The position numbers and the translations under genes were made by a program. From Candidatus Nitrosopelagicus sp. (GTDB taxonomy: Archaea; Thermoproteota; Nitrososphaeria; Nitrososphaerales; Nitrosopumilaceae), in assembly GCA_012964965.1 (NCBI GenBank), contig DTTB01000008.1:1-16534 (forward strand): a stretch of 16,534 nt of DNA. Reading direction: 5' to 3'. Below are positions 13,135-16,534 of this stretch, piece after piece. The notes under the pieces are model-generated. The model ran no database searches, was not told where the DNA came from, and worked only from the letters and a program-made list of their open reading frames with translations. How positions within the stretch are numbered: position 1 is the first letter of the stretch; each line of letters opens with the position of its first letter.

Positions 13135-14418
13135 CTAGTATTTTAAAATCAAACCAATATCCATTAAATTAGTATGCGTATAACCAGTTTTTATTAATCC
13201 GCCATATTTTTTGAAAAATAAATTAGAGTTGTTATTTTTCAAATAATGAGTAATTTCTTCTGGATTGTACGAATTATTTTCAATCAATGCACCAGAATAT
13301 TTTGTATTACCGTCGATTCCATCTGTCCCAATCGAAGAAATTATTAAATTCTGATTAGAATGATGTATTAGTTTTAGGATTTGTAGAACTAATTCTTGGT
13401 TGCGCCCACCCTTTCCTTTTCCCTTTACATTAACTGTTGGCTCACCGCCAAAGATTATGCAAGATCTTCTATTCTTTGGAATCATTTTTACAAGTCTTTT
13501 TGCAGAAATTACAACATCATGTTGAATTATAGGGCTAACTATAACCTTGAACCCTAAAACTTGTGATTTGGAAACCATAGAGTCTAAACAATTCCGGTTA
13601 GTTGCTATGATTTTATTTTTAATTCGTAGATTTTTTTGAGTAATTGTTTTTTTGGACAAATTTTTTTTTAGATGAGAAATTACAGTTTTTGGGAATTTTG
13701 CTTCTAGCGAATATTTTTTTATGATTTTTAGGGCATCAGAAGAGGTTGTGCTATCAGCAGAAGTACATCCTGATGAAATTACTGAGATATCATTATTCAC
13801 AACATCTGACATTATCAGTGCACAGCCATCACAGTTCATTTTTTGAACTAGTTTACCACCCTTAATTTGTGAGAGATGTTTTCTTACGCAATTAAATTCA
13901 TTGATTGTAGCACCACACTGCAATAGAAGCTTAGTAACATGTTTTTTGTCAGACAGAGTAATTTCATCGGGAACAGAAATCAAGGATGAACCGCCGCCGG
14001 ATATTAAAAAAATAATAAGATCCTTGTTTGAACGATTGTTAACAAATTTTAATACCGCTTTTCCAGCTCTTACACTTTCTTTATTTGGTACAGGATGGCC
14101 TGAATAAAATACCTTGAAATTTTTATTAGTTAAACATGATTTTGCATATTTTGGAATTACAACTATGCCCTGTGAAACATCTACTATTTCAGAGACATAT
14201 TTTGCCATTGAATCTGCAGCCTTTCCATATGAAACTACTAAAATTTTTTCATAATTTGATAAAATTATACGACTTTTTCCAATATGAATTTCATTTTTGT
14301 TGATAAAAAATTTCAAAAAATTCTTAGGTTCTGCGGTAGTTAATCCAGCTTCTAATATTTGTAATGCATTTTTTTTTGCTTTATTTGTAGCCAAAGGTTT
14401 AAAATTTTGAATTGGCAT
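13135..14418 (-). CDS. Glycerate 2-kinase (DUF4147/MOFRL family)
   Basis: This enzyme phosphorylates D-glycerate with ATP to 2-phosphoglycerate, which enters lower glycolysis/gluconeogenesis. It has 427 residues, the normal length. The N-terminal DUF4147 part shows SYGKAA (63-68, K66), SGHPVPNKES (106-115), LISGGGSSL (138-146) and SDVVNNDISVISSG (204-217). The C-terminal MOFRL domain has GGEPTVNVKGKGKGGRNQEL (324-343), GTDGIDG (364-370) and TGYTHTNLMD (411-420). Two usual glycines/prolines differ: SSGCTSAD where many members read SGPTxPD, and TGYTHTN for TGPTHTN. These are loop positions and the enzyme is probably active. The protein is lysine- and serine-rich. ATTATTAAAT (14441-14450) is a TATA-like box about 26 nt upstream. 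It is divergent from the semialdehyde-reductase-like gene. Confidence 0.92.
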   Translation of the reverse strand: MPIQNFKPLATNKAKKNALQILEAGLTTAEPKNFLKFFINKNEIHIGKSRIILSNYEKILVVSYGKAADSMAKYVSEIVDVSQGIVVIPKYAKSCLTNKNFKVFYSGHPVPNKESVRAGKAVLKFVNNRSNKDLIIFLISGGGSSLISVPDEITLSDKKHVTKLLLQCGATINEFNCVRKHLSQIKGGKLVQKMNCDGCALIMSDVVNNDISVISSGCTSADSTTSSDALKIIKKYSLEAKFPKTVISHLKKNLSKKTITQKNLRIKNKIIATNRNCLDSMVSKSQVLGFKVIVSPIIQHDVVISAKRLVKMIPKNRRSCIIFGGEPTVNVKGKGKGGRNQELVLQILKLIHHSNQNLIISSIGTDGIDGNTKYSGALIENNSYNPEEITHYLKNNNSNLFFKKYGGLIKTGYTHTNLMDIGLILKY

Positions 14419-14440
14419 TTTGCAAGTTTATTGTAAAGAA

Positions 14441-14478
14441 ATTATTAAATCTATACAGATTTGCAAGATATAATAATA
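14441..14478. promoter_or_regulatory. Back-to-back promoters of glycerate kinase and the Fe-type dehydrogenase
   Basis: Two AT boxes lie in the 79-bp gap. ATTATTAAAT (14441-14450) is about 26 nt from the glycerate kinase ATG on the minus strand. GATATAATAAT (14468-14478) is centred about 25 nt before ATG 14498 on the plus strand. Here the boxes are arranged tail to tail with separate initiation sites, and either message would be leaderless. Confidence 0.4.
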
Positions 14479-14497
14479 ATCATGTTTTCAATAATTT

Positions 14498-15445
14498 ATG
14501 TATACAGTTAGGATACCAAAAATCATTCAGTTTGGTAAAGATGCTATTTCTGAAGCAGAATATCCAAAAAATGCTTTGATTGTAACAACTGCCCCCCCTG
14601 AAATATCTGGTAGGTGGTTAGACAAAATGGGCATACAAGACTATATGTTGTATGATAAAGTTAAACCAGAACCATCTATTGATGATGTAAATACTGTTGT
14701 GGCTGAATACAAAGGAAAAAATCCGTCTGCATTAATTGGACTTGGTGGTGGAAGTTCTATGGATGTTGTAAAATATTCCTCAGCAGAATTTGGTGTAGAG
14801 AAAATTTTAATTCCTACAACTTTTGGTACTGGTGCTGAAATGACAACTTATTGTGTTTTAAAATTTGATGGCAAGAAAAAACTTCTTGGTCCTGAAAAAA
14901 GATTCCTTGCAGATCGTGCTATAATTGATTCATTTTTTATGGATGGTACACCAGAACAAATTGTCAAAAACTCTGTATGCGATGCTTGTGCACAGGCAAC
15001 AGAAGGATATGATAGTAAACTAGGAAATGAATTTACACGAACGTTGTGTAAACAAGCGTTTGACGTATTATATGATGCAATTATGAATGACAAGCCTGAA
15101 AATTATCCGTATGGTTCCATGCTTTCTGGTATCGGTTTCGGAAATTGCTCTACAACACTAGGTCATGCATTATCATACGTATTTTCTAATGAGGGTGTTG
15201 CTCATGGGTATTCTTTATCTTCATGTACCACCATAGCACATAAGCACAACAAATCAATTTTTTATGAAAAATTCAAGCAGGTTATTGAAAAAATCGGCTT
15301 TGACAAAATGAGGTTAAAGGCTCCTGTTGATGAGGCAGCTGATGTAGTAATGACTGACAAGGGTCATCTAAATCCAAATCCAATCCCGATTTCGAAGGAA
15401 GACGTCATCAAGTGCCTTAATGACATAAATGATGGTAATCTTTGA
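14498..15445 (+). CDS. Group III (iron-type) alcohol dehydrogenase, probable malonic semialdehyde reductase
   Basis: This 315-residue NAD(P)H-dependent dehydrogenase is shorter than the usual roughly 380 of group III. The nucleotide-binding GLGGGSSMDV (81-90) and PTTFGTGAEMTTYCV (106-120) are clear. Metal-site positions are D162 (CDACAQATEGYDS), H223 (LGHALSY) and H236 (VAHGYSL). The position that is normally the first histidine (D-x3-H) is glutamine, Q166, so only three standard ligands remain, as in glycerol dehydrogenase-type zinc enzymes. In Nitrosopumilus maritimus a dehydrogenase of this class is reported as the malonic semialdehyde reductase of the 3-hydroxypropionate/4-hydroxybutyrate cycle (from memory). 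Length, lineage and context make the same role likely, with succinic semialdehyde as a possible second substrate. The ATG has a TATA-like box 25 nt upstream. Confidence 0.85.
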   Translation: MYTVRIPKIIQFGKDAISEAEYPKNALIVTTAPPEISGRWLDKMGIQDYMLYDKVKPEPSIDDVNTVVAEYKGKNPSALIGLGGGSSMDVVKYSSAEFGVEKILIPTTFGTGAEMTTYCVLKFDGKKKLLGPEKRFLADRAIIDSFFMDGTPEQIVKNSVCDACAQATEGYDSKLGNEFTRTLCKQAFDVLYDAIMNDKPENYPYGSMLSGIGFGNCSTTLGHALSYVFSNEGVAHGYSLSSCTTIAHKHNKSIFYEKFKQVIEKIGFDKMRLKAPVDEAADVVMTDKGHLNPNPIPISKEDVIKCLNDINDGNL

Positions 15446-15458
15446 GTCCACAACTCAA
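15442..15458 (+). terminator. Hairpin over the stop codon, possible terminator
   Basis: TTGAGT, a 5-nt loop (CCACA) and ACTCAA form a perfect 6-bp stem. The TGA stop codon of the dehydrogenase (15443-15445) lies within the left arm. A T-rich ATTTTT follows only about 22 nt later, so this is not a classic intrinsic terminator. Confidence 0.25.
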
Positions 15459-15506
15459 TAATCTGAATTAGTTATAACTTATTTTTGTGAAACTTATTAA
15501 GATTGA

Positions 15507-15520
15507 AATTTAATAATTTT
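15507..15520 (+). promoter_or_regulatory. TATA-like box of the LLM oxidoreductase gene
   Basis: AATTTAATAATTTT is centred about 25 nt before the ATG at 15538, again the spacing expected for a leaderless message. Confidence 0.4.
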
Positions 15521-15537
15521 GCAAGTGGAAATATCGT

Positions 15538-16534
15538 ATGTTAAAATTTGGAATACAAAATGGATTAAACGTTGCCAGAGCAGGTTATACTGAAGATCAG
15601 ATTTTAACTGCATGCTTGTTAGCTGACCGCACTGGTTATGACTCTGTTTTCTATATGGATCACACAAATGTTCCCCAATGGAAAAATGCAGTTGTACTGG
15701 ACCCCTGGGTTATGTTATCAGCGATAGCAGCGGTTACCAATCATGTTGAATTAGGAACATGTGTTACTGATGCAATCAGAAGACACCCATCAAATATTGC
15801 ATTAGCAGCAATCACATTAGACAGAGTTTCAAAAGGGAGAGCAATTTTAGGGATTGGTGCAGGTGAAGCTCAGAACCTAAAAGAATTTTGCATACCATTT
15901 GAGAAACCGGTTTCAAAATGGGAAGAACAAATCCAAGTAATCAAAAAATTATATGGTTCAACACCAGATAACACTGTAGATTTTGAAGGTAAATATTACA
16001 AATTAGAATCTGCTTGCCTTCAAGCTCCTCCAATAAGAAAACCACACCCACCGATATACATGGCCTCAGGTGGGAAGAGAACGTTATCTCTAACAGGAAA
16101 ATACGGTGATGGTTGGTTACCAATAGGATATACTCCAGAATTATTTGAGGATCATAAAAAGCAAATAGAGGTTTCTATGAATGAAAACAATAGGACTCAA
16201 GAAGAAAAAGACAACTTTCAGATGGCATTAGATATTGATGTTTACTTTTCTGATGATGCTGAAGAATCTTGGGCTAAGATGAAAGAGGCTGTCAAAGTTA
16301 GTCTGTTTAAGCCTGAAGTGCTTAGAGTGCATCAACTCAAGGATATTGAGGGATTTGATTTTGTGAAATACTTTACGGAATATTCTATGTCAAACCAAGA
16401 TTGGATTATAAAAATGCGGGAGGCTGCAACAAAAATCCCAGATGCTATTGCGAGATCATCAACCGGTGTTGGTACACCCGATGATATAATTCCAATATTT
16501 GAGAGATTTGTCAAAGCGGGCGTAAATCATTTTG
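15538..16534 (+). CDS. LLM-class F420/flavin-dependent oxidoreductase (partial, runs off the right edge)
   Basis: This is a bacterial-luciferase-like TIM-barrel oxidoreductase with 332 complete codons and no stop before the edge. Motifs are MLKFGIQNGL at the start, YMDHTNVPQW (39-48), LGTCVTDAIRRHPSNIALAAIT (72-93), the cofactor-binding RAILGIGAGEAQNL (101-114), YMASGGKRTL and GDGWLPIG. The combination is typical of F420-dependent members related to methylenetetrahydromethanopterin reductase and F420-dependent glucose-6-phosphate dehydrogenase. Nitrososphaerota are known to make F420, but the substrate here cannot be told; a true Mer function is not supported over other members. ATG 15538 begins the conserved first strand. 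GTGG lies about 10 nt upstream, but a TATA-like box 25 nt upstream favours a leaderless start. It follows the semialdehyde reductase by 92 bp on the same strand. From family length, only a short C-terminal part should be missing. Confidence 0.87.
   Translation, partial: MLKFGIQNGLNVARAGYTEDQILTACLLADRTGYDSVFYMDHTNVPQWKNAVVLDPWVMLSAIAAVTNHVELGTCVTDAIRRHPSNIALAAITLDRVSKGRAILGIGAGEAQNLKEFCIPFEKPVSKWEEQIQVIKKLYGSTPDNTVDFEGKYYKLESACLQAPPIRKPHPPIYMASGGKRTLSLTGKYGDGWLPIGYTPELFEDHKKQIEVSMNENNRTQEEKDNFQMALDIDVYFSDDAEESWAKMKEAVKVSLFKPEVLRVHQLKDIEGFDFVKYFTEYSMSNQDWIIKMREAATKIPDAIARSSTGVGTPDDIIPIFERFVKAGVNHF

Noticed and set aside
13901..15093. Open frames at 13901-14107 (+) and 14848-15093 (-)
   Set aside because: Antisense to glycerate kinase and to the dehydrogenase active-site region respectively; no family features.
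15941..16514. Minus-strand open frames at 15941-16123 and 16332-16514
   Set aside because: Both are antisense to the LLM oxidoreductase, whose frame is continuous to the window edge.
1..16534. tRNA, rRNA, insertion sequence or prophage genes
   Set aside because: No cloverleaf with a T-loop GTTCRA box, no rRNA-like sequence, no transposase or integrase motifs and no terminal repeats were seen on reading the gaps.

Overview
The window looks like a stretch of chromosome from an ammonia-oxidising archaeon (Nitrososphaerota, formerly Thaumarchaeota), most like a marine Nitrosopumilus-type organism. The reasons are the AT-rich sequence with tightly packed genes; a CdvC/Vps4 cell-division ATPase; a secreted NHL-propeller protein ending in two copies of the 'WIKNNAGWW' repeat common in this phylum; a group III (iron-type) alcohol dehydrogenase resembling the malonic semialdehyde reductase of the hydroxypropionate/hydroxybutyrate CO2-fixation cycle; an F420/flavin luciferase-like oxidoreductase; and archaeal promoter architecture (TATA-like boxes about 22-31 nt before many start codons). 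Placement below phylum level is inference.

Layout. 1-1648 (-): acetolactate synthase large subunit, cut by the left edge, with a perfect 16-bp palindrome just upstream of its TATA-like box. 1806-2219 (+): small NTF2/SnoaL-like protein. 2233-4127 (-): an LsrF-like class I aldolase/thiolase and a zinc alcohol dehydrogenase, probably one operon. 4181-6033 (+): two exported or membrane-anchored proteins, an NHL propeller with a 13-glycine tract and a DUF4352-like protein. 6048-6377 (-) and 6412-7158 (+): a divergent pair, SWIM zinc-finger protein and Mre11/SbcD-related phosphoesterase, with overlapping promoters. 7165-10844 (-): carbamate kinase, CdvC, a DHH/RecJ-like phosphoesterase and a 65-residue unknown. 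10963-12132 (+): citrate synthase. 12141-13131: three small unknown genes. 13135-14418 (-): glycerate 2-kinase. 14498-15445 (+): malonic-semialdehyde-reductase-like dehydrogenase. 15538-16534 (+): LLM-class F420/flavin oxidoreductase, cut by the right edge.

Much of the content is central metabolism of an autotroph: the CO2-fixation cycle (semialdehyde reductase), entry to the TCA branch (citrate synthase), 2-phosphoglycerate supply (glycerate kinase), branched-chain amino acids (acetolactate synthase) and carbamoyl phosphate/ATP exchange (carbamate kinase). Division (CdvC) and nucleic-acid maintenance (DHH phosphoesterase, Mre11-related protein, SWIM protein) make up a second theme. I found no tRNA, rRNA, CRISPR array, insertion sequence or phage gene, and no gap without a gene longer than about 160 bp. 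I see no clearly new multi-gene system. The best leads are the palindromic operator candidate, the metal-ligand substitution in the semialdehyde reductase, the aldolase/dehydrogenase pair, and the consistent start-codon-proximal promoter spacing.
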